Source: a virus. Taken from it: 22,325 nucleotides of DNA. Position 1 is the first letter of the stretch, and every line of letters begins with the position of its first letter. The stretch lies in IMG/VR virus record IMGVR_UViG_3300013004_000207, positions 1 through 22,325 of that record. One strand, written 5' to 3'. Made by a program: the position numbers and the translations under genes. The notes beneath the pieces are model-generated. The model ran no database searches. It was not told where the DNA came from and saw only the letters and a program-made list of their open reading frames with translations. Of the stretch, positions 1 to 6,795 are shown in pieces.

Positions 1-51
1 ATACGCGGTGCTAGCTAAAACTGAAGCTAAGATATATAATAATGTTTTCAT
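1..51 (-). CDS. Start of a secreted protein (3' end outside window)
   Basis: An ATG at 51-49 opens a frame that runs off the left edge of the window. The 17 visible residues, MKTLLYILASVLASTAY, have a short basic start and a hydrophobic stretch ending in small residues, as in a Sec signal peptide. The start lies 4 bases after the stop of the secreted protein at 56-634, so the two are probably co-transcribed as part of a run of exported proteins. Nothing of the mature protein is visible, so no function can be given. A chance short frame is possible, but spacing and signal-peptide character argue against it. Confidence 0.6.
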   Translation of the reverse strand, partial: MKTLLYILASVLASTAY

Positions 52-55
52 GCTG

Positions 56-634
56 TTAATTGTGTGATATAGCACCTATACTAGGTAATGCTGGGTCAAT
101 AGTTCCGTTAAATACTGTGAATGCGACTACGCCATCACAAGTTGTGCTGTTCCAGCTACCCCATAAGCCATCTGGTCCGGCAGTAACTGCAATTAATAAG
201 TCTTCATCAGTGCATACTTGGGCAACTGTTAGTATAACACAAAATGTCCATGTGCATGATCCAGAGTCTCCAAAATCATCAGATGTTACACCATCTCCAT
301 TCAAGTCAAAGAAATAGCCCGGGCCAGTTGCACCAGCTGGTGTTGCCGTGTTGTTGAACCAGATCCACTGTCCTCCGCCGCCTTGACAGTTTATTGGAGC
401 AGTTTGTGGTACTACACTAGCCCACCCTGCCCCTAGGGTCAAATCAAATCCTTCAATCCAATTGGCTCCTAGTTGCGGATAACCGGTCATTGTGTAACAC
501 ATGGTAACTATCTGGCCAGGCTGATATGTATTGTTGATTGGTGGTGGCGTTAATGTGAATGATTGAGCACCATTACATTGTGAGAACAATGCATTGCTGG
601 CAAATAGTGCAATTGCTAATATGATTAATTTCAT
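56..634 (-). CDS. Secreted protein of Bacteroidota type, unknown function
   Basis: 192 aa. Residues 1-19 form a clear Sec signal peptide (MKLIILAIALFASNALFS, then QC). The mature part is rich in Gly, Thr, Asn and aromatic residues, has several cysteines that could pair after export, and contains a GGGGQW stretch, GPGYFFDLNGDG and DDFGDSG. From memory, this layout (PGQ.VTMCYT near the start, then a Gly-rich W motif, then FFDLN.DG and a TWTFCVIL strand) resembles a beta-sandwich domain found in secreted Flavobacteriia proteins. No T9SS tail is visible. Neighbours are another signal-peptide gene and a lipoprotein, so the cluster probably acts outside the cytoplasm, at the envelope or after lysis. 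The domain name and role cannot be settled from sequence alone. Confidence 0.75.
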   Translation of the reverse strand: MKLIILAIALFASNALFSQCNGAQSFTLTPPPINNTYQPGQIVTMCYTMTGYPQLGANWIEGFDLTLGAGWASVVPQTAPINCQGGGGQWIWFNNTATPAGATGPGYFFDLNGDGVTSDDFGDSGSCTWTFCVILTVAQVCTDEDLLIAVTAGPDGLWGSWNSTTCDGVVAFTVFNGTIDPALPSIGAISHN

Positions 635-635
635 G

Positions 636-872
636 TTATTTAATGTTTCTAATAGAAGATATTTTAGTTGTACTGAACGGATAATAGCTCAAAACATAGA
701 TCTGATTGGTAATTGTGTCCTCAACCATAATTTCATATCCGTCTCGGGCTAACATGCTAGTGGTTGGTTGCACAATGCATTTTGGATATTTGGTTTGAGC
801 GTCCTTTAGACGATCCATTTGATTAACACAGCTTGTTAGTGCTAATACTGCTAGTAACAATGTTTTTTTCAT
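636..872 (-). CDS. Small lipoprotein, unknown function
   Basis: 78 aa. The N-terminus MKKTLLLAVLALTSC is a lipoprotein signal with lipobox L-T-S-C, so the mature protein would start at Cys15 and be lipid-anchored. The 64-residue mature part has one further Cys and a strand-rich end (IYVLSYYPFSTTKI). It lacks the proline-rich character of typical o-spanins, so I do not call it one. It lies one base from the secreted protein at 56-634 and 5 bases from the HNH gene upstream. Possible roles include an envelope or superinfection-related factor, but nothing in the sequence decides this. Confidence 0.75.
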   Translation of the reverse strand: MKKTLLLAVLALTSCVNQMDRLKDAQTKYPKCIVQPTTSMLARDGYEIMVEDTITNQIYVLSYYPFSTTKISSIRNIK

Positions 873-877
873 AATTT

Positions 878-1522
878 TTAATTAATGTATTTGTAACTGT
901 TATATTTAATGTTATTTGATTTAATACGATATATTATCAATGCATTTCCAATACCGGTTTTTTCTGCTGCTTCTGCTAAACATTGATATCGAATACCTTC
1001 TATTTCCACTGACCTAGCGTTTCCGGGTAGCCAGCCTTCTTTTCTATTTTCTTTTATAGCAGTACGCATCTTTTGCTTAGCTTCTATAGAATGAGTCTTA
1101 CCATAGAATGGATTTTTGATACCATGTTTATCATGTTTACCCATTTTAGAACTATCTCGTTTTGGTTTTCTAAGTTTCTGTTTTTGTTCTTCAGACATAC
1201 CTAATTTAGATTGATGTTCTTTTGCTTCCATATATGTACGGGAACTAGGCGTTATTCTGTTATCTAAACTTTTACCTTTAAGATTACACATTGCCCAAAA
1301 TGCATGAGCTAACTTTCTATTATCTGGATGTATTCTAATTAATAACCAATGTACTATAAAATGTTCTCGAGCCGTTAATAATACTAAATTAGTTTTTTTA
1401 TTACTACCACCCATACATTTAGGAACGATATGATGACATTCAAAGTATTGATCAGTACTTTTGTATCTCGATTCCGTACTAGCACGAGTTATGATATTAT
1501 CATATATTAACTGATAGTTCAT
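878..1522 (-). CDS. HNH homing endonuclease with NUMOD-type DNA-binding repeats
   Basis: 214 aa. Residues 27-60 carry an HNH core: ECHHIVPKCMGGSN (His30/His31), then a TNLVLLTAREH segment with Asn45 and His54/His58. Residues about 130-155 hold a NUMOD3-like motif (NPFYGKTHSIEAKQKM). The C-terminus (about 168-214, VEIEGIRYQCLAEAAEKTG then IYRIKSN) looks like NUMOD1, a helix-turn-helix-like DNA-binding module. This arrangement is typical of free-standing homing endonucleases of phages. It follows the thymidylate synthase gene by 15 bases; the synthase frame is intact, so this is not an intron insertion within it. A TATTTATTA motif sits directly before the ATG. The gene appears more AT-rich in codon use than GroEL, in keeping with mobility. 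The cut site cannot be predicted. Confidence 0.9.
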   Translation of the reverse strand: MNYQLIYDNIITRASTESRYKSTDQYFECHHIVPKCMGGSNKKTNLVLLTAREHFIVHWLLIRIHPDNRKLAHAFWAMCNLKGKSLDNRITPSSRTYMEAKEHQSKLGMSEEQKQKLRKPKRDSSKMGKHDKHGIKNPFYGKTHSIEAKQKMRTAIKENRKEGWLPGNARSVEIEGIRYQCLAEAAEKTGIGNALIIYRIKSNNIKYNSYKYIN

Positions 1523-1523
1523 T

Positions 1524-1536
1524 TATAATAAATATC
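1524..1536 (-). promoter_or_regulatory. TATTTATTA motif before the HNH gene
   Basis: On the coding strand this reads GATATTTATTATA, with the ATG at 1522 one base further on. It starts one base after the TAG stop of thymidylate synthase. It is one of five intergenic copies of the core TATTTATTA. It may act as a -10-only, late-type promoter giving a leaderless mRNA, or as a translation or RNA-processing element. Here the stop codon is not part of the motif, unlike the other four copies. Confidence 0.45.
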
Positions 1537-1537
1537 C

Positions 1538-2905
1538 CTAATTACTCAATGGAAATTTTATAGTTGGGTGTGACTGATAATTACTTAATTGCAAATCTTC
1601 TTCGAGTAAACACTTACAAAAATGTTCATTACTAAACCCATTAAATACTGCAGTAGCATCAATCGGACCAATTCCGCATTCTCCAGATTCTGTTGGCCAA
1701 AACTCGGTGTTGATGTTTAGAGTTGGTAGTGAAAATGGTTCTCTTGTTCGGGTTGGAACATTCCATTGATCAATTTCTGAATGTAATAATGTTGAGCTGT
1801 CACCTGCTGTATAAATCTGATTAAACATTTCCTGAGTAACCATTTCTCTTCTTTCATCTAAATCTAATTCTCTACCAATTTGTTCTTTAACACCGTCAAC
1901 TTGATTAAGATAGATGTGGCAGTCTCCTAAATTACCAATCAATTCGTCCGGTACCATATTCACTGCTTTAGCAATAATTTCTAATAACAATCCATATGAT
2001 GCAATATTAAACGGTAAACCTAGTGGCGTATCAACACTACGTTGATTCCACATTAAAGAGATTGCTCTGGTTGGTACATTAGGTGCCCATTTTTCTAACC
2101 AAGATTTTATATGTGAATTATCTTTTTCATTTTCATAAACCATCATTCCAATTAATTTAATCTCACCATATGGACCACCATTTTTACCATACCATTCCCA
2201 TCTTTCTTTTGCACTCAACTCTCTTGTATAAACTTGAAATCCATAATGACAAGGTGGGAGTGTCATTTGGTCTAATTCACCTACATTCCAAGCTGAAACC
2301 ATTAATCGTCTTGAGTCTGGATTTGTTTTAAGGTCGTTGATTAGGTTTGCGATTTGGTCAATTGGTACTTTAACTTCAAAAAATTCAGGTAGTGATTGTG
2401 GTTCACCAACAACATCACTTCTAAATCTTAATTCTCTTGTATACCAACTTCTCCATTGCTTACCATAAATTGGACCTAACTCACCCCATTTTTTAGCAAA
2501 TTCTCCCGAACCTAATTCGTCACAATTTTCAATCATATCAATAAAAAGTTCTTTTGGGATAATTTTATCAGCTACGCCTTTTACCATTGGTGATAAACCA
2601 CCAACCTTTCCTTCATTGAAAGCCTTTTCATAAGATTTATAACAATCGCCATCCCAAATATGACAATCATTGTCCACTAGAAATTTAATGTTTGTATCAC
2701 CACGTAAAAACCACATCAGCTCTGTTGCTATAAGTTTGAAGGGCATCTTTTTAGTTGTGAGTAATGGAAAACCATCTGACATTTTGTGTCTGATTTGTTT
2801 ACCAAATAAAGACAATGTTCCAGTTCCAGTACGGTCTTGTTTTGTTACTCCATTATCTAAGATGTCTTGAAGTAGATCTGTGTATTGTTTATCTAGATTG
2901 TTCAT
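1538..2905 (-). CDS. thyA: Thymidylate synthase (ThyA type, enlarged)
   Basis: 455 aa. It makes dTMP from dUMP using 5,10-methylenetetrahydrofolate. Visible signatures are DRTGTGT (25-31), the catalytic TLPPCHYGFQ with Cys219, SRRLMVSAWN (phosphate-binding Arg pair 199-200), LPFNIASYG (297-305) and GDCHIYLN (327-334). Common ThyA proteins are about 260-320 aa, so this one carries extra segments: about 88-145 between DGDCYKSY and GPIYGKQW, about 229-275, and an extended C-terminus after about 385. All catalytic motifs remain in frame, so it is probably active. It overlaps the upstream gene by 17 bases. Its role would be dTTP supply for phage DNA synthesis. The downstream neighbour is a homing endonuclease, and td is a familiar target of such elements in T4-like phages. 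Confidence 0.95.
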   Translation of the reverse strand: MNNLDKQYTDLLQDILDNGVTKQDRTGTGTLSLFGKQIRHKMSDGFPLLTTKKMPFKLIATELMWFLRGDTNIKFLVDNDCHIWDGDCYKSYEKAFNEGKVGGLSPMVKGVADKIIPKELFIDMIENCDELGSGEFAKKWGELGPIYGKQWRSWYTRELRFRSDVVGEPQSLPEFFEVKVPIDQIANLINDLKTNPDSRRLMVSAWNVGELDQMTLPPCHYGFQVYTRELSAKERWEWYGKNGGPYGEIKLIGMMVYENEKDNSHIKSWLEKWAPNVPTRAISLMWNQRSVDTPLGLPFNIASYGLLLEIIAKAVNMVPDELIGNLGDCHIYLNQVDGVKEQIGRELDLDERREMVTQEMFNQIYTAGDSSTLLHSEIDQWNVPTRTREPFSLPTLNINTEFWPTESGECGIGPIDATAVFNGFSNEHFCKCLLEEDLQLSNYQSHPTIKFPLSN

Positions 2906-3392
2906 TGATGATTTGTTTTAATCGTTTAATCTCAGCAATTACATCATCGCCTAATTCAATTTTAGACATCATTGATAAGTCTACTATTTGAGAGTACAAT
3001 ATTTTGATTAACTCGTCTTTTGCTTGTTCTTGTTCTTTACTCATAGTTGGTTTCCATGGATTAGGTTGTCCGGTTAGTTGTTGGTACATTGGGTTAAGTT
3101 CGCCAGTATATGGATCATATTGTGGAATATCAGTTTCATAGAATTCTACCTCATTAAACTCATATACATTGTTCTTGTCTGAAATGAATTGTAATTCAAC
3201 ATAGGCATTGAACTGAGTGTCGTCTTTTGACATCCAAGCAATTTTATGACATACCGTTACTGTTACATCTCGGCATAGAATATCTTCTGTAACACTTCCG
3301 TATTTAGAAGTATACCGAAACTTCCGACCAACATACATCGACCGGAAGTCATGATCCTTAGTGTGAATCTCCAACATCGTGTTTTTCTCCAT
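2889..3392 (-). CDS. Conserved-looking protein of unknown function
   Basis: 167 aa from the first ATG. Residues about 10-90 look beta-rich (FRYTSKYGSV, VTVTVCHKI, AYVELQFI), followed by a proline/glutamine linker (PYTGELNPMYQQLTGQP) and a charged helical C-terminus (about 115-167) that could form a coiled coil. I do not recognise the family. The start is uncertain: ATG 3392 overlaps the RNA ligase end by 35 bases, while the ATG at 3377 (MLEIHTKD) has GGAG nine bases upstream and may be the true start. It lies between the RNA ligase and thymidylate synthase in an overlapping run, so translation is probably coupled. No enzymatic motif is visible. Confidence 0.75.
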   Translation of the reverse strand: MEKNTMLEIHTKDHDFRSMYVGRKFRYTSKYGSVTEDILCRDVTVTVCHKIAWMSKDDTQFNAYVELQFISDKNNVYEFNEVEFYETDIPQYDPYTGELNPMYQQLTGQPNPWKPTMSKEQEQAKDELIKILYSQIVDLSMMSKIELGDDVIAEIKRLKQIINEQSR

Positions 3393-4512
3393 ATATTAGA
3401 TACGCTGGATTAATAACTTTTGCAATGCGGTTTCTTTCTCCTGTAACTACTTTGATAACAATTCCTTCATGTGGTACTTTGGTTCTTGGGATAAAGTTAT
3501 TGAAAACAAATTCGTCTTGTACTTCTTGAGACCATCTGCCAACATGCAATGTTTCTACAACAGGTAAATCCAATTGACTCAACATCCAGTCAGCCATTAC
3601 TGCAGATTCATATTTTCCAGAAACCACAACATCAAATCCAGCAAATTCAATATCAGTTAAACCATAATCATAGTTCTTTTGAATACCAGCTCCATAAATT
3701 TCACCATAAATTACTATGCCTGAGCCTAATTCATTGCAGTCTAAAAGATGCAAAGCATACTTTCTCAGTTTGTTTTTGATATCGTATCGTTCTGCAATAG
3801 TTCTCCAAACATCGGTTGAATAGAAACCTTGTGAGTCTGATCCTTTCTCAACGTTGTGTGAACCATAAACATATTCATATCCAACTAACTTATCAGCTAA
3901 CCGGAAGAACTTTTTCACTCGATCCATTAATGAAAGCTTGGTTTTCTTCACAATGCCGTAACGAGCATTTGTACCATGAAGTTTTCTGGAGATATGAACA
4001 ATGTCATCCTTAGTAAACATTCCGGCCACATTCTTCAAGTTAGGGAACTTGTAGTAGACATGAAAGTTTGGATTGTTACGGTATTTGACCTTTCTTCCAG
4101 ATGATAACTGAACTTGTCTTACTGGTGGCTCATATTTGAAGATACCTAAAAGATCCATCAAGTCATCGCCTTCTTCCCAAAAATATCCAATACCTGAGGC
4201 ATATTGTTTTTTCATTTGAGGCAAGCTGTCTAATGAAACAATCAAACACTCGGAATAAACACCTCTTAGTTTAACTGTTCTTACTCGTTGCCCCTTACGC
4301 AAATAACCAGTTACTCCGATTGCATCTGATATTTCTGCGGGAACAACGGCATCTGTAGTCATAATTACTACATGCTCTCCTACTGTTTGAGATCCTTTTT
4401 TGACGATGGCATTCCATCCACCTACAACTGCTAACTCAATGTTATCAGCTCCTTCAATTGCTTTTATTTCAGCTACGCGTCCTACGTAACATACTGAGTT
4501 TTGATTTTCCAT
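3358..4512 (-). CDS. RNA ligase, Rnl5/DraRnl-like
   Basis: 384 aa from the ATG at 4512. RNA ligases of this family seal RNA ends through an enzyme-AMP intermediate. Residues about 5-95 resemble an OB-fold domain like the N-terminal part of Deinococcus DraRnl. The nucleotidyltransferase motifs follow: motif I RKLHGTN with the likely adenylated Lys177 and the K-x-H-G form; motif III/IIIa VIYGEIYGAGIQ (about 267-278); motif IV HEGIVIKV with Glu349; motif V AKVINP with Lys365. The frame stays open for 28 codons before 4512, but a promoter at 4526-4554 would start RNA downstream of those codons, so the shorter form is preferred. Kinase and phosphatase genes nearby suggest a joint RNA end-healing and sealing pathway, for example against anticodon nucleases. 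Confidence 0.9.
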   Translation of the reverse strand: MENQNSVCYVGRVAEIKAIEGADNIELAVVGGWNAIVKKGSQTVGEHVVIMTTDAVVPAEISDAIGVTGYLRKGQRVRTVKLRGVYSECLIVSLDSLPQMKKQYASGIGYFWEEGDDLMDLLGIFKYEPPVRQVQLSSGRKVKYRNNPNFHVYYKFPNLKNVAGMFTKDDIVHISRKLHGTNARYGIVKKTKLSLMDRVKKFFRLADKLVGYEYVYGSHNVEKGSDSQGFYSTDVWRTIAERYDIKNKLRKYALHLLDCNELGSGIVIYGEIYGAGIQKNYDYGLTDIEFAGFDVVVSGKYESAVMADWMLSQLDLPVVETLHVGRWSQEVQDEFVFNNFIPRTKVPHEGIVIKVVTGERNRIAKVINPAYLIYGEKHDVGDSH

Positions 4513-4525
4513 ATCTTTTTTATTT

Positions 4526-4554
4526 ATTATAAGAAATAAATTTTTAAAATCCAA
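4526..4554 (-). promoter_or_regulatory. Promoter for the RNA ligase
   Basis: Coding strand: TTGGAT (4554-4549), 17 bases ending in TTTCT, then TATAAT (4531-4526). A start about 7 bases downstream would leave a leader of only about 7 bases before ATG 4512. The first box lies inside the end of the preceding gene. It is one of seven sites in the window with the same spacing. Confidence 0.7.
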
Positions 4555-4828
4555 GGGTTGGCCTAAAACTAAAATCCACCCAAACATTGCAAACAATTAG
4601 ATCCAACCCAATCATATAACAATTCACATGGTTTTCTTTTGCAAATAATGCTTTACCTTTGCCCGCGCCAACTGCTTCATATCGTTTAGCCCATATACTC
4701 AGCTTCAGTGTTTTTCTGATTTGGTTTGCTGTGTAGTTGCGCAGTGCACTGTTGCTTCCCTTTTCCCATCTGTGGCGGAATACCCAATTGGCTTTGAAGC
4801 CTCCTATTTTAGTTTTTATAATACTCAT
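4544..4828 (-). CDS. Small basic protein, unknown function
   Basis: 94 aa, rich in Lys, Arg and Trp (FKANWVFRHRWEKGSNSALRNY), with a hydrophobic C-terminal half (NCYMIGLDLIVCNVWVDFSF) that could be one buried strand pair or a weak membrane segment. AGGA lies upstream of the ATG (GGATCAGGAAATG), and the gene overlaps its upstream neighbour by 20 bases. Its last codons contain the first box of the RNA ligase promoter. I do not recognise the family. It could be a small nucleic-acid-binding host-takeover protein, but that is only a guess from charge. Confidence 0.65.
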   Translation of the reverse strand: MSIIKTKIGGFKANWVFRHRWEKGSNSALRNYTANQIRKTLKLSIWAKRYEAVGAGKGKALFAKENHVNCYMIGLDLIVCNVWVDFSFRPTLGF

Positions 4829-5081
4829 TTCCTGATCCTTTTACATAGTGAACTGATATACCGGTTGTTGTGTGTAACTCGATAAACATAGGATTACCGG
4901 TTGGTGTGCACAACATTATTTCTCGATTGGTAGGAACCACATCAAACAGAAAGTTTCGATTCTCACCGAGTACTCGGAGTTTGGTTCCTTCAATTGATAA
5001 ATCTTCGTTGATTGTAATCGTGATGCAGTTGTTGTTAACTGCTTGCACTGACCAATCGTGTAATGTGGGTGTCGTATGCAT
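4809..5081 (-). CDS. Small protein, unknown function
   Basis: 90 aa with alternating hydrophobic and polar residues typical of a beta-sandwich or barrel (CITITINEDLSIEGTKLRVLG, FLFDVVPTNREIMLCTP). No signal peptide or catalytic motif. The start ATG overlaps the TAA of the upstream gene (TAATG), so translation is probably coupled. The end overlaps the next gene by 20 bases. No family is recognised. Confidence 0.7.
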   Translation of the reverse strand: MHTTPTLHDWSVQAVNNNCITITINEDLSIEGTKLRVLGENRNFLFDVVPTNREIMLCTPTGNPMFIELHTTTGISVHYVKGSGNEYYKN

Positions 5082-5272
5082 TATTCAAAACTTTTTAAAG
5101 CTTCTGACAGCTTTTGATAAATAATATCTAATTCTTCCTGAGTCTCAATAGGGAAACTTTCAGTTGTTTCAATCTTTAATTCTAGCCACTTTTCGGTGGG
5201 ATGCATCGTAACATCAATAAAATCATTGGCTTTTTTAAATGAAAACTGATCGGTTATAACTTGTATACTCAT
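5081..5272 (-). CDS. Small acidic protein, unknown function
   Basis: 63 aa, acidic, with a beta-like first half (VITDQFSFKKANDFIDVTMH) and a helical, Glu-rich second half (ETQEELDIIYQKLSEALKSF). It is the first gene after a promoter at 5307-5335, with a leader of about 28 bases. It overlaps the following gene as TAATG. Small acidic proteins of this kind are common in phage early/middle regions as host-binding factors, but no role can be read from the sequence. Confidence 0.7.
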   Translation of the reverse strand: MSIQVITDQFSFKKANDFIDVTMHPTEKWLELKIETTESFPIETQEELDIIYQKLSEALKSFE

Positions 5273-5306
5273 TGTTCAAATATTTGATTGTAAATACTAC
5301 ATTAAT

Positions 5307-5335
5307 ATCATATGAAATTATAGTTTAACTTCAAA
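5307..5335 (-). promoter_or_regulatory. Promoter for the 63-aa gene
   Basis: Coding strand: TTTGAA (5335-5330), 17 bases ending in TTTCA, then TATGAT (5312-5307). The first box lies in the last codons of the kinase gene. The predicted leader is about 28 bases. It fits the spacing of the other six sites. Confidence 0.6.
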
Positions 5336-5710
5336 CCTATCTCGCATCTTTGTTAACGTTTCTTGCGGTACTCCGTGCTCATTTACTCCGCCGTGACGGT
5401 TCTCTACAATCAATGAGTACACTCGATATCCGTATTTCTCAGCTAACTTGTAATAAGCTTCCATCTCCCATTCCTGAGTGAATGTATTTGATACTACAAC
5501 CTTATGTTCGTACTTCATTAGAAAATCCACCTCCTCTTGACACCAAGTGTGAGCATCTCTAATTAAGTGTGGTTTGAAATTATAACTCCCATTACTATCT
5601 ACAAAGTACATATCAGCTTCTTTGATATAGCCCTTTGTACCTGCAATTGATTTAGCTAATGTTGATTTACCACTTCCAGGCAAACCTCTTAATAAGAATA
5701 ACTCTTTCAT
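5318..5710 (-). CDS. Polynucleotide 5'-kinase (P-loop, AAA_33 type)
   Basis: 130 aa. A P-loop GLPGSGKST at 9-17 is followed by EADMYF (about 32-37), NTFTQEWEMEAYYKLAEKYG (about 75-94) and an Arg-containing C-terminal region (ENRHGGVNEHGVP; MRDRFEVKL). This matches the small kinases related to the 5'-kinase half of T4 Pnkp and NEDD4BP2. The expected reaction is ATP-dependent phosphorylation of 5'-OH RNA or DNA ends. The 3'-phosphatase partner is the adjacent upstream gene, 3 bases away, so the two activities fused in T4 Pnkp are encoded here by separate genes. The substrate (tRNA, mRNA or DNA) is an inference. Confidence 0.85.
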   Translation of the reverse strand: MKELFLLRGLPGSGKSTLAKSIAGTKGYIKEADMYFVDSNGSYNFKPHLIRDAHTWCQEEVDFLMKYEHKVVVSNTFTQEWEMEAYYKLAEKYGYRVYSLIVENRHGGVNEHGVPQETLTKMRDRFEVKL

Positions 5711-5713
5711 AAC

Positions 5714-6160
5714 CTAAAAATTACCTGGAGCTACCTGGAAACAAGTTAATCCATTGTCTCTCCACATTTTTACTACTTTGTCTCGGTCATCGAACACACA
5801 GAACACTCTGTCTGCTCCTAGCTCATCTAACCATTGTTTCTTTAAGATGTCATCCGGTGTGAATGAACCTTGTGGACGCATCTTCAAGGCATCTGGTCTG
5901 ATATCATAACCATCTAGCCATGCTATGGTTTCATCGCGACTTATTTCATCTCTTCCTGAGAAGATAACTACATCAAACCCTTGGCGCTTAAATCCGTGAA
6001 ATGCCGACATAACTGGCATATTTGGTTTATCTAATGCAATGTTCTCCGGAGCAAAGAATATCTTCCAATTGATCTTTCCGTTTGGTTTTGCGGCCAAAGC
6101 TCTTCTTTCATCGATCAAAGCCAATGTGCCATCTAAATCAAATATAACTATATCTTTCAT
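5714..6160 (-). CDS. HAD-family polynucleotide 3'-phosphatase (Pnkp C-terminal type)
   Basis: 148 aa. HAD motif I is FDLDGTLA (Asp8, Asp10), motif II is IFSGRDE (about 67-73), Lys is likely supplied by LKMRPQG (about 92-98), and the last motif is FDDRDKVVKMW (about 123-133), followed by GLTCFQVAPGNF. The DDR.KVV.MWR..G...QV..G.F ending is highly characteristic of the T4 Pnkp phosphatase domain. The expected role is removal of 3'-phosphate or 2',3'-cyclic phosphate from cut RNA before kinase action and ligation. It is followed by the kinase gene. Upstream lie a promoter and a hairpin, so it may start a transcript running through the kinase. Confidence 0.9.
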   Translation of the reverse strand: MKDIVIFDLDGTLALIDERRALAAKPNGKINWKIFFAPENIALDKPNMPVMSAFHGFKRQGFDVVIFSGRDEISRDETIAWLDGYDIRPDALKMRPQGSFTPDDILKKQWLDELGADRVFCVFDDRDKVVKMWRDNGLTCFQVAPGNF

Positions 6161-6181
6161 TATTATACTGTTTTTATGTAG

Positions 6182-6206
6182 AAAAAGGGAACCGTTAAGT
6201 TCCCTT
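6182..6206 (-). terminator. Hairpin with U-tract after the phosphoesterase gene
   Basis: On the coding strand a perfect 8-bp stem, AAGGGAAC (6206-6199) and GTTCCCTT (6192-6185), closes a 6-base loop and runs into TTTTT. It lies 27 bases after the phosphoesterase stop and looks like a factor-independent terminator. However, it also sits just downstream of a promoter (6221-6249), so RNA from that promoter would carry it at its 5' end, where it may act as a protective or attenuating hairpin instead. Confidence 0.75.
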
Positions 6207-6220
6207 ATTAGATTATATTA

Positions 6221-6249
6221 ATTATAAGAAAATTATCTTGTAATTCCAA
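6221..6249 (-). promoter_or_regulatory. Promoter for the 3'-phosphatase/kinase genes
   Basis: Coding strand: TTGGAA (6249-6244), 17 bases ending in TTTCT, then TATAAT (6226-6221). The first box overlaps the end of the phosphoesterase gene. The predicted start, near 6214, is about 8 bases before the hairpin at 6185-6206. Confidence 0.65.
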
Positions 6250-6754
6250 GCTCTTGCAATGTTTTTGGAATATAATTTACCTGTTCGCCGGAAACACAGT
6301 GATAACGTCGATCAACTCGAGTAAACATGGTGATCCCAAACAACCGAACCGGCATCATTACTAGTTTACCGTGTATGTGCCCGTGTATGTTGCGAGGTAC
6401 TCGATATTCTAGTTCCATTGGATGCACTGGGCAATGTGTTAACCAAATACCTTTGTACTTTTCTATGCCAGATACACATTGAACATATTTAAGTAGTTCA
6501 GATACATGGGTTGGTCTATCATGATTGCCTAACACCACTTTTTTTTGTCCGTTAAGACGGTTTAACAAAGGATAACTATCAGTCTTTTCCATTGTGACAT
6601 CGCCTAAAATATAGGTTAAATCACGTTTATTTACCACACTGTTCCATTGCTTGATAATATGTTCATCATGTTCTTCAATGCTAGCAAATCCTCGATGCTT
6701 TGCCACAAATTCGTGTCCAAGATGTAAGTCTGCTATAAATCTAACTGTTGCCAT
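6233..6754 (-). CDS. Calcineurin-like metallophosphoesterase
   Basis: 173 aa. All metal-binding blocks are present in order: D-L-H-L-G-H (9-14), GDV (about 51), GNHD (about 76-79), THCPVHP (about 106-112) and HGHIHG (about 123-128). This is the compact bacterial/phage form without accessory domains. The family cleaves phosphodiesters or phosphomonoesters using two metal ions; the substrate cannot be read from sequence. Its place directly before the 3'-phosphatase and kinase makes processing of RNA 2',3'-cyclic ends or nucleotide signals a reasonable guess. It has its own promoter at 6767-6795 and probably a terminator at 6182-6206, which would make it a single-gene transcript. Confidence 0.88.
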   Translation of the reverse strand: MATVRFIADLHLGHEFVAKHRGFASIEEHDEHIIKQWNSVVNKRDLTYILGDVTMEKTDSYPLLNRLNGQKKVVLGNHDRPTHVSELLKYVQCVSGIEKYKGIWLTHCPVHPMELEYRVPRNIHGHIHGKLVMMPVRLFGITMFTRVDRRYHCVSGEQVNYIPKTLQELGITR

Positions 6755-6766
6755 ATTGTTTTCTTT

Positions 6767-6795
6767 ATTATAAGAAATTATTCTACAGGTTCAAA
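6767..6795 (-). promoter_or_regulatory. Promoter for the phosphoesterase
   Basis: Coding strand: TTTGAA (6795-6790), 17 bases ending in TTTCT, then TATAAT (6772-6767). It lies across the end of the preceding 69-aa gene. The predicted leader is about 6 bases before ATG 6754. Confidence 0.65.
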
